64,000 bases of DNA. Origin: Helicoverpa zea. Taxonomy: Eukaryota; Arthropoda; Insecta; Lepidoptera; Noctuidae. The position numbers were made by a program, and so were the translations under genes. The notes under the pieces were generated by a model, which saw only the letters and a program-made list of their open reading frames with translations, was not told the DNA's origin and did no database searches. Shown one piece after another: positions 1-14,524 of this stretch; within the stretch, counting starts at the first letter, position 1, and every line of letters starts with the position of its first letter. The DNA is taken from NCBI RefSeq assembly GCF_022581195.2, contig NC_061472.1, forward strand, positions 11,222,001-11,286,000. The letters are read 5' to 3'.

Positions 1-1215
1 TGTTTATTAAGGTGGATAGAGAAAACACAGCTTATTTACATTGCCATTATTAAAAGAAAATAACCTACAAGTCAAAATATTACAACAAGACCAAAATCAA
101 ACATAAGCTCATAACCCGTCAATCAATTCGAACCAAACGTCTTTAAAAATAACCCTTCCAATGCTGGGGCTATTTATAAACCCCTTTCGATCGGCATCGG
201 AACTGAAATACCAGCACTCGAGATGCATTACACGCGGGTTCGTTGCATCCAGTGCTTAGTGAGGCAATTTATCATCTGTATGAGTACTTATACTATTGTC
301 GGGATGACGCTAAGACGCAAGCTCTTGTCGTGCTTTTAGTGACGCACGCTATTTATCTTGTGTATGAGCGTTTAAGTTTCATATGCACGTTGTTTGAATG
401 TGATTGTCATAGTATTTAATAACGATCAGTAGGTACCTGTATATTTGCACCACACGAGCGGTTGGTTGTTATCAAATTTTCCCGAGCCACATTATTCAAG
501 AAATTATCTCTCAAGAAAAGTTAGTAAACTTCTACATCAATATTAATTTCTTCTTATGAAGACTTTTTACATAACATTTTAATGGTCCATGAACAGGTAG
601 TGGTATAATGTTGGTAGCTGTAAATCATAGGTTTAGTGCGCCGATACAGGCGGGCGGGGCGCGGAAGTGGCGATATTTCAGAGTGACCCCCGCTGCGGGC
701 ATTACGGACCGGCCGCTGCAGCCGGAGGGTTGACACACCACGTGCCATTATTGTCACAACTTACATATAAATGGAAAACCTAAAATGTTACCTGATACGG
801 AGTATAAGAACGCTAAGTTATGCTCGTTCATTAATTGTTGAAAGTTTGAAGCTCTATATTCAACGTAGCATTCAACATAATATATAAAAAAATACTTTCA
901 CACAAAATGTGACTTACTTTTAAGTCATTAAGTTACACAATACACACGAATCCATCCGTACTGATTTCCCACTCGCTCAGCGCTTTCCGAACCAATAAAT
1001 AACATCAACATCGAATTCGTTACAAATAGCGATACACACGTAACTCACGCACGTCCAAAACAAACGAGCGCCGTGAAAAAAATCGTCCACAAACCAAAAC
1101 AGAGAGTGCGTCGATGCAGACACGACACGGATGCAGCGTCGCGACGCCAGTCGACCGGCGGACGCCGCGCGCGACGCACGCCGCGCCATGTGACGCGCTG
1201 CCGGGACAGGCCGCC
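1..1215. other. Upstream flank and probable 5' leader of the proline-rich gene
   Basis: AT-rich DNA with a GC-rich patch at about 650-735 and a rise in CpG content from about 1090. No convincing coding region is visible; the short open frames here lack splice context and family resemblance. The last 100 bases probably belong to the 5' leader of the exon that follows. An in-frame ATG at 1114 has T at -3, a poor context, so it is not chosen as the start. Confidence 0.4.
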
Positions 1216-1905
1216 ATGACCGAGGGGGCGGCGCGGCCCAGGCCTCCGCCGCCCCGCAAGCCCGACTCGCTGGCGCTCGCGTGGCCGCGCTGGGAGGACC
1301 CGCCGCCGCCCGCGCCCGACACGCAGCGCCCCACGCCCGCACATCTCAAAGACTTCGATGGCTTCAGTCCGTACACGCCGCCGAACCCGATACACACCGA
1401 CCGGCGACCGCGGCGGCCCCAGAGCGTAGTGTCTCCGAGACCCCCAGTGAACCACCTCGCGAGGAGGCCGCACTCCATCGGCTCCGTGGACGATGAGTGG
1501 GGCCCGGTGCCGCTGCTGCAGCCGGTGCCGCGCCGGCCGCGGCCCGTGCCCGGTGCCACGCTGCCGCGCGCCACCCTGCTGCCGTCCTCCCGAAGTGACT
1601 ATCAGTTGCAAAGACCGGCGATTATGACGAACGGCTACGGTGCTGTGCCGCCGTCCACGTCGCGCCGGCTGTCGCTGCCCGGCGGGGTGCAGAACCCGCC
1701 CAAGACGTCGGCGACGTTCCACGGGCTGTCGGCGCTGGTGGGGCAGTACCCCTCGCTGGGCACGCCGGGCACGCCCAGCACGCCGGCCGCCGTGCGCGAG
1801 GCGGTGCGCCACCTGCTGCAGCAGCCTCGCAATGGCTTCCCCATCATGGATCAGAAGCTGTCCCTCTTCATCGAGATCCTCGACGCACAGGAACGATTTT
1901 CACAG
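1216..1905 (+). CDS. Proline-rich protein, first coding exon (partial gene)
   Basis: I do not recognise the family. The start at 1216 is chosen because GCCGCC immediately precedes the ATG; an in-frame ATG at 1114 would add 34 residues but has weak context. The exon gives 230 residues. The first 130 or so are rich in proline and arginine (runs such as RPRPPPPRKP and PPPPAPDTQRP) and look disordered; several S/T-P and RRLSLP-like sites could be phosphorylated. The last 60 residues are better ordered: FHGLSALVGQYPSLGTPGTP, then AVREAVRHLLQQPRNGF and DQKLSLFIEILDAQERFSQ, which reads like an amphipathic helix at the edge of a folded domain. The frame stays open to 2079, but coding character ends at CAG|GTACAG (donor 1906) or CAG|GTACTA (donor 1912), both phase 0. 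No downstream exon was found. The minus strand is also open across here, which is expected of GC-rich coding DNA. Confidence 0.72.
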
Positions 1906-4900
1906 GTACAGGTACTAACACTCGCCACATACACCACACACAGCAGACAGGTAGATCGGGATTATAAGATAAACTCCGGGTTAGAGCACATTTATTTCGG
2001 TCACATAGGTTTTATCTGTTTTATCCGGTACTCTGATATTTATATTGGAATTATAAAACAACATACTCAATGTGCGTAAAAATACAAGAAGGTCAAAAGT
2101 TGAATGTAATGAATTCAGTGCTCGAAATAACTGAACGCAGAATTGAATTGCTCGGTGTTGTGATAGTGTTAACAACGAAATTAATTGAAAGTAATTACGG
2201 GCATTAGCGAGGCGATAAAGCCGCCAAAAAATTAATTGTTCGGAAAATGATAATGATTATTCAAAAGCGGCATCCGTTGTTTTCAGTGATAATGCAAATT
2301 TGGGTCGTGTTAGGAGTTAACTTGCGAGTGGCTGACGAAGTTTGCGTCTGTCTCAATCATCCCTCCGCGGGAATTTATAATGCTCACAATGTTATATTGA
2401 ATAATCCAATACATGAGTTTGCGTCAGCACGCCTCCGTCACAACTTCCAGACAACACTTGCAAGTTTTTAAAAGCTTTGAAATTGTGAAATGACTAAGAA
2501 AGTGTATTGTAGGGGAGGTCTCGTAACATATGGAGCGTATTAAGACGTAGTGCTAAGTTTAAGCTGGCACTCGCAAGACATTTCGCTCATAAAATATGAG
2601 ATGAGCGTTTTGAGGCGTGCAGCCTCTCGGCAGAATGTCGGCATGCTTTTGATACACATATCTGCGTGTGTCCTATGTGAAGCCGGTTTCGGAATTCTGT
2701 TTGCGATGCGAGGCGGGTTATGTATGCACATACGCTGCACGCATAATCACGGCAAAGTATTGAGAGCGATCCGCGCAAGGCATTCATTACTTTCTGGGAA
2801 CTTCACTCGACTGAAAACTGAATGAAAAAAATATGAAAATGGATGCCAGGCTTTTACTTTTCGATAAATTGAACGAGTAGTCGAATTCCATGCAAGCCTG
2901 AAGTTCAGTGTTGAGTGAAATTCATCAGAATATCTTACTTGAATGGAATTCAATGAATAAGCGGGCGATAATGTAGCTCAGACGGTTAATGGCTATACAG
3001 AAAATATATTTTAAATACACGTAACCATTTCAGTGGTATAATTGATGCTCAAGCCTACAAGGCTTACAGGCCTCAATTGAAAGCCTATTCAGGCTCCGAC
3101 ACCTACCAATTAAAATAATGTTATTCTGCTAACAATAACTGGAGCGTTTGACAATATTGAATTCAATTAAAAAGTACGTACTTCCCGAAACACTTGGGAT
3201 GAAAGAGTCTGAATTCAACTCGCACCGTATTGTCGGTTGAATTTCATGGCGCTCACTCGACCTCGTTTTAAAGAGGCTTTTGTTTCAATATGAAAAATTA
3301 CTGAAACTGAAAATGTTGAGAGGAAAAGTATTATATCTTGGCTTGGAGATGCTCATTAACCTTCCTGTGACACACTGGAGAGTGTTCGAGTGACGCACCA
3401 CTTGACTTTATTTAATTGTAATTGAGCTTACACTCGCAAAATTCTATTCTTTCAAAGATCTAAAAATACACAACGTGAAATGTCATTATTTCTTAATTTT
3501 GTTGTTTTGACTTAAAAAAAAAACTTGAGTCTGACTATCACAGTTACTCTCATAAAAGTGTACTTAAATAAAATAAGTACCAAATTGTAAGTAATAAGTA
3601 TTAAACTTTGTTCTAATACCCCCTAAAAACTTTACAGATTTACACATGCTAAGTCGTGGGTACGACTTAAGTTAAAGTTTAAGCTACTAAGCCATATCCA
3701 GAATGAAATAGCAACATCAAGTGAACTAACTTTTCTAATAAACCTATAGATTTGACATGAATTACAGTATTCGTGATTTTAATATACTTGACTCGGAGCT
3801 CGTCGGTAAATCGTAGCGTTACGTAGCGGCGTAGCGGCGTAGACGCGTAGCATGTGCTACGAATAGCCTATAACTATTTTACTCGGGTTTTATGTATTTC
3901 GAATTCTCGTTGGGTTTTGGTGGGACAACATGATGGCATGTATATGTAGGTGCAGAGGTAATATCATAGGAGAAATAGGACTTTTTATTTGTCAATATTT
4001 CTTTCTAAAACGCAATTGTTTTTATCCCATCAGTCTGTAAAAGCATCAAAAATTGAGTTCGTGTATAGACGTTGGATGACGTCCCAGGCCGTCTGGGCAG
4101 GACACATGTACGGATATCGTCGTCCAGTGAGCACGTCGCTGAAACATTCAATATACAGTATGAAATAATAATCAGTTTGAGGCGCTCTCGTATTATAACT
4201 TCCATATTGCTTTTACTTACAAGTTTTATTGACAGAACTTCGCAAAGTTTTTGCTTTGCGCTGCGTTTCAAGCGATATTTAATGTTTTGTTGAAGTAACA
4301 TGAGTTAAGTAGATTTTAAGTGAATTATTGTGTAATAAATAGGCTAAGGACTGTTATACGGTTCAGTATGGTAATCAGAGCTAGACTTTCATGTAAAAAA
4401 AAAATATATTTTTCTTTTTTATAATTTTGAGCCTGGAATATCGTCGCAGTAGGTCAGTTCATGCGTTTTGTCTCAGTTTCAGCTCATTTCAGCGGGTTTC
4501 AGTACATAGTGCAGCTGAAATGATCGCCGTGACCCATTTACAGTAATGAGTAAAGTTTTCCCCTCCACTTGCTGTTATTACGGTTATACTTACTTTTCAG
4601 CTTCAGCAAGATATCGTGCGTGTGTGCCATTCGGATAGTGACGGTGAAATGTGTTTTTTAGTTATTAAAATTCGTTGTAATTTTTTAACAGTAATCTTAA
4701 CAAATATGTGCCTTTTACATTTCGTATTTTTACTGGATATCGGTGTTTATTGAGGCAAAATGCAGTATAATTTATTAATGTTATACATAAATTCTAGTCC
4801 TTCCTTTCCTTTAAACGTTTTTATTTCAATAGCTCTTGCAAGTACTTATAGTCAGTGCAATAACTGAACGCTTGGTGTCGATGCTAAGATGTTCTTATTT

Positions 4901-7900
4901 CTCTGCCTCTCACAGATTAGTAATTACACTGCTTTCCGTATATCCCATAAAATAAGAGAACCAACATAATTACTTTAAAGAAAACGGAACGAATAAGCAA
5001 AACAGAATTAACCTCTCCACGTTTTCTTATCCCCATATTATCCTCCCATACAGCTCTCAGCTGCGGGTGAAAAAGTCAATATTGTGTGGAGAGTGTGTTT
5101 GTCCGTCTTGCACTAAAGACAACACGGTTAGAGCAGTGTCCGTCCCCAGCAATTAGTGAACACCGATAATACCCTTTACACCACACGACAATATTGTCTT
5201 AAACTTTATTAAATAAACTTCCAGTTTTAAGCACCGCAAAGTTTGAACACCTAGTCTTGTCTAGTTTGAAAATCAAACTGTAGTTTTTGATTAAATGAAA
5301 TATTGACTAATTGGACAGCTGAAGGGGACTTTGGGTATCGGTTTCGTTATTGGTTGAATAGTCTATCAAAGTTAATAGTTTGTAGTTGTTGTTGTATACT
5401 AAATAACAATTTCTCATTTGTCATACCTAATCCAGGTAATTTAAGCTCCCATAAAGCGATATCCAATATATTATAATGTACAAGCATAACAAGTATATCG
5501 TCGTAACTAGGTTAATTTGATCCACAACGCACGCCGTCAAATAAACAGAATTTCATAACATCAGTCATTACTGCCGCCAAACAGTCGGATCAAATTATTC
5601 TAATTTAAAACAAAGCCACACGTTTCATGCATAATTCTCCATCAAAAGCCAAACTTTATGAATAGTCCACGAAACAATGCAACGGGTTTCGGTATGCCAG
5701 AAAAATCCGTTTTACGGTAAAAACGGGGCGACTCACAATTTGCGCTCGCCGTGTTATCGCACCGTATCGCGCCGCGTCGCGGTCGTATCGTCACCGCGTC
5801 GTGCCGTGTAACGCGGAGCTCTCTCGCTAAAAGCAAGCGTAGATTTTTCTATTTTGTTTCGCTTCAGAGTTAAAATTAGTGCTCGTTTTAGCGGCCCGGC
5901 CACACATGCCGCTATAGACATGTTGGAACTATTCTTATTAAATGCTCACGTTTTTGGGGATTTTCGTGCGTAACATCACAGAGTTATTTCATGACTCTCC
6001 GGTCGTTTGTTGTTATTTACACCAGAACTTTCACAGTATGTGTTACTGTACCCCGATAGTCTTTAAGGTCATTAATCACATTTCTAGTTATGAAATTAAT
6101 AGTTGGCATCGTCAAATAGTTGAGTAATCAGGGCTCGTCTGGACAATTTATTATCTCGTTAGGAACGTTTCTTCTCCGACCGAAGTTCGTCGAGTGAAAA
6201 ATTAAAATTAATTCTTTCACTGAACTTTAATCCTTTGATGAAGGCTTTTTGTAAAAAATAACTATCTGCCTGTCTTTCTGGTCGCCTGGTGCTCGCGTGA
6301 GCAGGGTAATCAGGCGGATTATTGCTTTAAATGCGTTTGGTTTATATGAGCGGCTGTAAAAATGCTTTCATTAATAAATGTGATTGCTGTGTGTTTATGA
6401 AACTAAAGATCTCTAAATATCATCATGTCACAGTGTTATATACCCCACATGATCATGTTGACAAGCCTGTAGTCTTTTAGTCTCTCAATTTCCATTGGAG
6501 CACTTTCCCCGTGTCTCCATAAAGACCACCATGACACGGAAGGTCGCTCACCTGTCGACATAATCCCGTCGTTGTCGCTGACAGCTATGGGAACTCATGG
6601 GGCAGCTTTTTGTGCAAGATTACTCTTATGGTGCGATGTGACGTTTTATGGTGGCTTGAGAGAGAACTATTAGCGTTCTGTGTGTGTGTGCTAATGTCTT
6701 GATGCACACAACGTCTTTGCAAAGACTTGTATGATATTTTATCTACTTAGCACTTTTTGAGAATAATATATTCTCGCTATTTGTGTTGCATTCATATATT
6801 ATGATGTAAAATCTGTCTGTTTTATGTACCCCAATACATACACGCTTCCATACATATTTTAAGAGATAATAACAACATATAGAGAGGAACATTATCCCAT
6901 CAGCGTGGCCATAAACTGGTTCGTTACAGCATGTTTATTTACCCATCACCCCATAGTTTTTTCCATAAACTTGGTTCGATGGGTGTTGGCAGCTGTCCAC
7001 GGTTTCGTGTTGCTGCCAAAATGCATACTGTAAGCTATATTACGTCTGTATGGTCATGACTCTGAAGTGACCAGACTTTAATATTATGGTAAATAGTCAT
7101 ATATCTATTTACCGTTATATATACTATTAACAGATGATGAATTTCTACTTTCGTATCTTGGAAAAATAATTGTCATGTAATTGTACTCGCTCTTTACAAT
7201 AAAATAACTAACTTTTAAGAACTTTACAAAATATTTTTTACGTATTTTGACACATTAGGTAACAAACATGTAAATACACACACTTACAATATATCTCGCA
7301 GTTCTGGCGATATTCAATACTTATAAATACGTCGTGGAGTTGACAAAAATGTTATTTTGTTATTGTTTATGTAACTGACACGACGCCCTGGAGGGAGATC
7401 GCAGTAATAAAATTATGCCATATTTGTACGTGCCGCGAGTTTTTCACACGTTCGCGTTATAAACAGTGAAATTGCTGTTTATTATGTTTAGTGTAATAGC
7501 TTTTTAATGTATCTGCTTTATAGCGAACTGGGTATTGACTGAAAAAAAAAAAAAAAATATATCTTAGTATTTTAAAGAATTTCTCTTTGTGTTTAACTTA
7601 TAAATAATGCTTTTGAAGACTCAATATTCATCACCTTTTGTAACTTGATATACATCGTTCACAAATGAATCAAATGATTATTTAACCGTTCTAATTTAGG
7701 CAAGCGTGGGTGTTACAAAAACGATCACAATACAGTTTCAATGTTTTCCTTTCAAATTGCACAAAGACTACTTCAAAGGCAACATTGCTCCCATACATCT
7801 TTATTTACAAACTTAATGTCGCTAGCCAATTGCTTCCACCTTCAAATAATGAACCTTATTCCTCTAATTTAGAGTTGCATATCCCATGGATACAATTTGT

Positions 7901-10900
7901 CAATTGTAAAGTATAAAGTTGTATCTTCAAAGTACAGTCGACGAAAATGATTCCCAATTACTAGTGTCCCCACATCTTGTTCCGCTCTTGTTAATTCTTT
8001 TGTGAAGAGTGGAATTAAAAAATAATACGCGTCGTTTCAGGGCCGTTTGATTAAGAGCTTTTGATGCGAATTTATTTCGACGAAAGCTGAAGGAGATGTT
8101 AATAAGATTTTATGCTGGTAGAAACTCGTTTCGGAAATTAACGAAGCTCACTTTTTGATCATTTTAGAAATGAGTTTAAAAAACTTTTGGTTAAAATTGC
8201 AGAACTCAAGAGTAATGTAGATTGCTGAAATAGGTACGAATAAAATCAAACCTGAACATGACCTTTATAAAATTGGCTACAAATAAACATATCGATACAT
8301 CGGAATAAATGTTTCATCAAAATAAAAAAGGCAATCACTAAACTCCGCAAATGTTAGAGAATCATTCACAATTCAGTGTTTTCTAGAAATAGGTCGTCAG
8401 TTTGTTTACTCGGCGGTGGCGATCCGTTATTTTTCAGCGCTTTCGATCCGTCTTTATTAATGTTGGTGACGTGCGAGTAACTACACTCGCGCATATACTC
8501 CGATGTTTGTGCGGCCGACTGTACCTGTGACTGACAATAATGGATACCGTCGCGTTTCGATACGGATTTATAAATGAAATAAACTTTGTTTTCAGCTAAC
8601 AATTTCGTAGTGAGTAATTTTTGTACGTATGTTAGCAGCAGAATTGAAAGTTCCATTAATTTTGCTTTCCATTATAAGTTGTATTCAATTAATTTCGTAA
8701 AAAAGTATATGGGGAAAGTATCAGCGAATGTTGCGTAGTACTTAAGTGGTAAAAAACTTGTTATTTCCCCGACAAACTTTCACAAAAACCCTGTCAATAA
8801 TTTCACCCCAAAGTTAAATACCCTACAAATTCTTAAATAATTTAGCCGCGAACATTTTTTCGGCGTAAAAAACGGAATAACATGTATACAGGGGTAATGA
8901 TCCGATCAACGATTTTGTTAAGTCATCATACTGGACCAGGGTAAGCAGACCTGCCATTCCTTCATTTTTTCAACACGAGGTTGATTCTTTTCGTTGGCCA
9001 GGGGTCAAGTTACGCTGGTTGATATATTACAAATTGCGTAAACAAGTTTAGTGGGAACGTCAAATAAGACTGATGTACTTTTAACTTGGTTCAGAAGCAT
9101 GTGAAATAAGTATTTTGATAGCGATTGAGAGGGATATATTGGCTTTCAGTTTTTTGAAAACCGCTGCCGGCGTAATTACACTTTTCATACGGATGGAAAA
9201 TAATAAATCTGTAGATCCTTATATGATGAACTTATTTGAAAAAACCTAGCTCACAACGACAGATCAGGTAGTCAATTTATCGAGGAAGGCTGTAAGCTTG
9301 TTTTTTTTATTGAAATTGAAATGTAATTGAAAACCATGTTAAAAGCTCACTTAAATCCTTCTTCTTCTTTCGTGTCGATTGCGACTTAAATTCTAATAAA
9401 TAACCTATAAACAGCACACGACTCGCTGAATATGTTCATAAGTAAATCTCGTAAGTAAAACTCGCTATTTGTACCGTTCAGTCGAGTTGCCGGTAAAAGT
9501 TGCAACAGTGCATACGCTGCAGCAGATTACCGCTCCATTACTTACGTCCATCGCTCCTGCATTCACTTATACTTAGCACTTTTACCAGTTTATAGCTAAA
9601 AGCTTGTGTTAAATCTTTATTATAGACGAAATATTTTAGGCTAAGGATTATAGGCTTTGAGTTGAGCTAATCAAATGGTCTTAGGATTTGAAAGCGATTT
9701 TACTAATCTTATGGTGGGTCAAATCGCCGATTTGACCAATGGGCGGTAAATTTACGTCTGGGTACGGTTTAGTTATCGTTATAGTAAAATGGTACAACTC
9801 AATCTTAATGTAAATGCCTTTCTATCTAAAGTGATAGGACTCCATTATATCTTACAAAATTTTGCCAGAAAAAATGACAGTCAATTTCGAAGATAACCAA
9901 TAAGTGTACGCAAATGTAGCTTGAAGTCATTACTTGGCTGAAACATACATAACCCAAATTGTTCTTCCTGAAATACTCGCTTATCTACATGAGGCACATC
10001 ATGACATACGTAATGATGTCACTTGGCACTCAGTGGTACACTCGGAGCGTCGGCGTAGCATCGGGCAACCTTTTTGACAAATTATCATGTCGTTTTGTGT
10101 ACATGATGAATGCGAGGATTTTATGAGCACTTGTCGTTTGTGGAGTATGTTGCGGTCTACGCTAAGTATGACTGATGGATGGTTCTGATCGTATCTTCAA
10201 TGGTGTACTTGGGTATCGCTTTTGCGGTAACTGGTTTTAATTTTACGTACTTGTTTCATTCTTGGTAAGTGTCTTACTGAACGTAGTAATGTTATTTGTA
10301 CTTGAGTGACAAATATTTTATCGTCTTAAAAACCGTCATCTTGTCTTTTAGTACTTTATGTCCTTAAGTAAATAGTAGTTGACACGAGTCTGTTCTTAAT
10401 GTAAAAAGCTTTTGTCATCATATTTAATAACGAAATAGAGTCTCAAGTATAATAATTTAATGTAACAAACACACAAGTTCAGCAACAGCGGCAGATATCA
10501 CAATTTGCATAGTGGAAGTGACATAAAATTTCGTCCATTCTTCAAGCGTACGCCGCCGGCGCTCAGGTGCACACTTGCGACTTTACGAAATAAAAGTCGC
10601 GCGATTTTTCAACGCCCCTCGGTCCCCGCTCCGGCGATTTTGCGCAATTGACCTAATTATGACGTCGAGGAATTTAGCACTGAAAATAGTTTGAAAAAAT
10701 AAATTTTTCAGTTCCAGCTGAGCTCAGCACAAACTATTTAATTTAACGACTATTATACTATACGGTTCTTTTCGAAAGTGAAATCGTTTCTTAAATGAAA
10801 ACCTTGGCTGTAACCTTAATAGAATCGTTTTGGATATAACTTAGATTGCTTGGGTACGAAATGAAATATTTTGTTGTAAGAATCCCAAATGATTTCACTT

Positions 10901-12429
10901 TAACTTGATCGAAATTCTATTACACGGCGTACGATTTAAATCTTCTTTACAGTCCCTTTTATCGTCAATAAATTAATCTTCTGGTGAGTCTATTCGGTTG
11001 GTATAATCTGCAGCATTATTTGTAGAAGTTGCTAACTTCTATACCTTAACTACTAAAGCATTCCAAGCCTACAACAGAGTGTAGGTTACGAGTGGGGTAG
11101 GATTAGCCGCTTGTTCATTGGCTGTTGTAAGATGCAGCTCGTCCCTTACATTTGCGTGTCGAATATTTGATTAAGTAGTAACAAAACGTTGATCATTTAT
11201 TCAGTGTCGGCCGGCGTATAATTTGTTTAGGCCCTTTCATTACCCGCGGAGATGTTCGCCGGGATTACGTCGGGTACTCGAATCAATGTTACAAATGGTT
11301 TCGCTGTCAATAAATGTAATGTTGTTAGTCTGTACGTCTGTTGTTTGAACTCAACCTCGTGGAAAATTCATGTTTTATCTGATTTCATTTGATGGCCATT
11401 GTAAGTTCAGTAATACTGTTAATTAATGCCTACGATTTGATTTAATTCAATTGATTTCCCAGCTAATATGTATTGTTTTAAACAATGAACGGATTCGACT
11501 TTTGGAAAATGATTAAAATTATTTGATTAATGTTCAATCTATTTACTAATCGGGATAAAATTGCGAGTTTTGTTGAGCACAATGTATGGTTTAATATCGA
11601 CGACATCTAGTAGTAGTCATTTGATGACATAGAATATTCAGTGTGCGAGGGAGGGCGCCTCATTAAATTTGAATATTCTCGTCCGTATTTACAGACACCC
11701 TTGTAATTGAGCGTGTGACGATGTTTTAATTCATTATTCCTTTGTTGCTGTTGCCTTGATTAAATTTGAAACATCTTGTAAGGGATCGCTGGGAAAGGCC
11801 AATGAAATGGAACCTCTTTAATATTTTAATGTTTCTCTTTTCACGGGAAATTCGTTATTTGTAATTTTTCCCCTGATTACGCAAAAACGATAACTTTATT
11901 ATGGGCTGCTATTGTATGGCGGTTAAAGCCGTATCTTTTCTGAAGTTCTATCGATAAATCCATGACGTTATCATCATTTGCAACAAGAAGGCCATTGTGA
12001 AATGATTTCAATGTGAAACCTGATAAGCTGCGTGCACAATCTCGACATAAAGGCTTTTTGTGACCCTCCCCAGTCACCGGTTCATTTGTCAGGGGGTCCT
12101 ACGAAGCGTTCCTTAGTTCCCAATTTATTACTAACATACGTACTTGTATATAACGCACAATTTTTTCCTACGTGCCAATAGCTTTTTATTACTGTAGTTA
12201 AGTAACGTGTGAGTGGGAAAAGGAATTCGCCATATAAAACCCTATGAACGATTCCTCAAAAAAGGAATTGGGTCTTTAAAAGCGAACCTTTTTTTTAATC
12301 CTAAATTATTTTATGGAATTCCACTTACAAACGACATTTTGTATGTTGGTATGTTGATAAAAAGCATTTAGCGCAAATTATGTTGAGAATTGCTGATTTA
12401 CTCGTAACCACATCTTGCCAGTGCTTTCA
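1906..12429. other. Long noncoding stretch, probably intron
   Basis: About 10.5 kb of AT-rich DNA without a supportable gene. Open frames stay below about 100 codons and show no domain, splice context or codon bias. Small structures seen: a CGTAGCG micro-repeat cluster at 3812-3861, an A-run near 7541-7558 and scattered CpG-rich patches (for example 5745-5830). It probably belongs to the first intron of the gene starting at 1216, but no acceptor exon was found that would prove it. Confidence 0.4.
3812..3861. repeat. CGTAGCG micro-repeat cluster
   Basis: Five to six copies of a CGTAGC or GTAGCG core, some spaced by 8-9 bases, end in an inverted copy (GCTACG). The CpG density contrasts with the surrounding AT-rich DNA. 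Possibly the core of a decayed inverted-repeat element; no target duplication could be identified. Confidence 0.35.
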
Positions 12430-12540
12430 GTCGTATTCGCGAACTACTCGCTCAGATTAAAAGTAGCCTATAGAATTCTAGTAGTTTCTGAGATCAGCAC
12501 GTTCAAGCAAACAAAAAAACGCTTCCTCTTTATGGCGTTA
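12430..12540 (-). mobile_element. Decayed Helitron fragment
   Basis: Read on the minus strand this resembles the 5' part of the small lepidopteran Helitrons seen more clearly at 41808-42004: a stretch ending AAAGAGGAAG, then a motif like CTGATCTCAGAAACTACTAG and GGCTACTTTTA. The terminal TC and CTAG are not clear, so this is a fragment. Only similarity by eye supports it. Confidence 0.45.
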
Positions 12541-14004
12541 TAAACACATAGGATTTCTTAAATAATTTATCAAATCTGAAAGTACATAAACAAACAGACA
12601 ACACTTCATGACACAGTTTACCCCTGTTTCCACCACATCAGAGGGTTGGGGGGGGGGGAGAGTCTGCAGCTGACAGCAATGGAAGCTACCTGTTGGCAGG
12701 TTTTGCAATCGACCGATGTAATATCCAGTTGCAATCGCTTCGTTATTTTGTGGTCTTCCTGCCAATGGTAATCATGGATTTTGTTTTGTTTTTTTAGTAG
12801 TATATTTTTCTATTCAAATGCTACCGTAGGTATTTTCATTGTTACGAATGAATTTTGGACTAGTTAAAACTATACATTATATTTAATTACGTTTAGGTGT
12901 ATATACATACATACTTACAAGACATTAAGTGCATTGAGTTGAGAGTACTTTTAGCAAATCAAAATTAATATCCAAGCGACTGTTTTTCCATGTTTTGTGT
13001 GTGTGTCAGTCTAAACCTTATTGAATTATTATTTAAACTCCATCAAATAATACTACAGTATTAAAATCCATTCAAATATGACGATATACTGACTCCAAAA
13101 AACACAAACTAATTGATAAAAGGAAACTATAGGAGTAGTATGGTACGGGCGATCATATTCCTCTTCTGCATTCGTGGTGTAGTTTATTTTTAATATCCTG
13201 TTCGATCGCAGCGGATCCGGAAACACGCGTCTCTTACACTACTATTGTTATGGAGAAATGATCGCGTGCCTTTCCTTGGGATTTCTCATAGTTTGGTGAA
13301 TTCTTGTCTTCTTTCAATATCAATAACGTTAGTGTTATGAAACTCCATCGATTTTACCGTATGGCGTATGATATTATATCAAAAGCATAATACTTTTATT
13401 TTGAGGCTACATTCGCAATACATATATTTCAGGCTACATTTACAATAGCTATACATATACCTTAAAACGAACATATGTACATATTATTATGTTCAAAATT
13501 CTTAAGTCCATAGACTAGCCTGTATTATGGTTTGTTTATCCGAGATGTTCAATATCTAACTTTACGAACTTTTCACAAATAAATCAGTGTTATCTTTTAA
13601 AAAAAGCTTGAAGCAAGAAAAGCTAGTAATAACCCTTGAACAAAAGCTCGATAGTAAGTACCGGGACAGAAACATCGTTAAAATGAGTAGCGAGTACAAA
13701 GTGCAGGAGATGCAACTTGAGGGAGCAGATAATAGTGGCCATCAATAATCTGCACTCGTTACTGCGCTAGTTAGCGGGCAGCGAGTGCAGCCGGGCGGTA
13801 ATGTATGTATGTAACAGTTTTTCTTGCTTTCTTGTTGTTTTTTTTATTATTTTGTGTTTAAATTATGGCACTTTGAATATAAATACACGTAACTATGTCA
13901 TTAGTTATTGTGTAATTAGTAGCTTTATAGAATGAAATATGGGAAGACGAAATATAATATTAAAGAAGCTGTTTATTGCGATTTCATGGGGAAACTTTTT
14001 CTTC

Positions 14005-14132
14005 AGTAATAAAAATATAGCCTGTGTCACTCGAGGGATTCCCAACAGTGAATTTTCACTTTGATCCAGTAGTTATGGAGACTTCAATCCAAATAATCAA
14101 ATCTTTCTTCTTTATAGTATTAGTATAGATAA
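14005..14132 (-). mobile_element. Helitron 5'-end fragment
   Basis: On the minus strand it starts with TCTATACTAATACTATAAAG, almost the same as the 5' end of the element at 41808-42004, and continues with AAAGATTTG and a motif for an unpaired GGATC-type stretch before GGCTATATTTTTA. The 3' CTAG end is not seen, so the copy is truncated. Confidence 0.6.
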
Positions 14133-14524
14133 CAGACATAATTTAAAATGTAAAAGAAATTTCTGTTATAGTTTTTGTACTGTATTTCGATTTGTAGTGA
14201 AAGAATAACTGCGTCTATGCAGACACGAAAATAAATCTTGTAGCTGAACCAAAGTAAACAAGAGCCAGCATACTTTAGTTTTCATCATAAAACTGCGTGT
14301 TAATTACGTTTCCTCTATAAATCCGTAACGTTGGAGCACGAGAGTAGGTGAAAACTAGATGTAAACTAGGCGGACGATAAACAGACGAATTGAATTTGAC
14401 CTTGGTAAATGTTTTACAATCTTATTTAACAATGTAAAAACATAGTTATTTCAAGAAATGACATTACGTTTTAAGAACACTACATGTCTTCCAATTTTAC
14501 AGAAGTCTACTTCCCGTAAGCGAA

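Noticed and set aside
1045..1812. 255-codon open frame on the minus strand across the proline-rich exon
   Set aside because: It is the complement of GC-rich coding sequence; its arginine/glycine-rich product has no domain, and the plus frame has a better start and a splice donor.
8366..8656. 96-codon minus-strand open frame with a hydrophobic start
   Set aside because: No recognisable family, no promoter or splice context, and of a length expected by chance in 64 kb.
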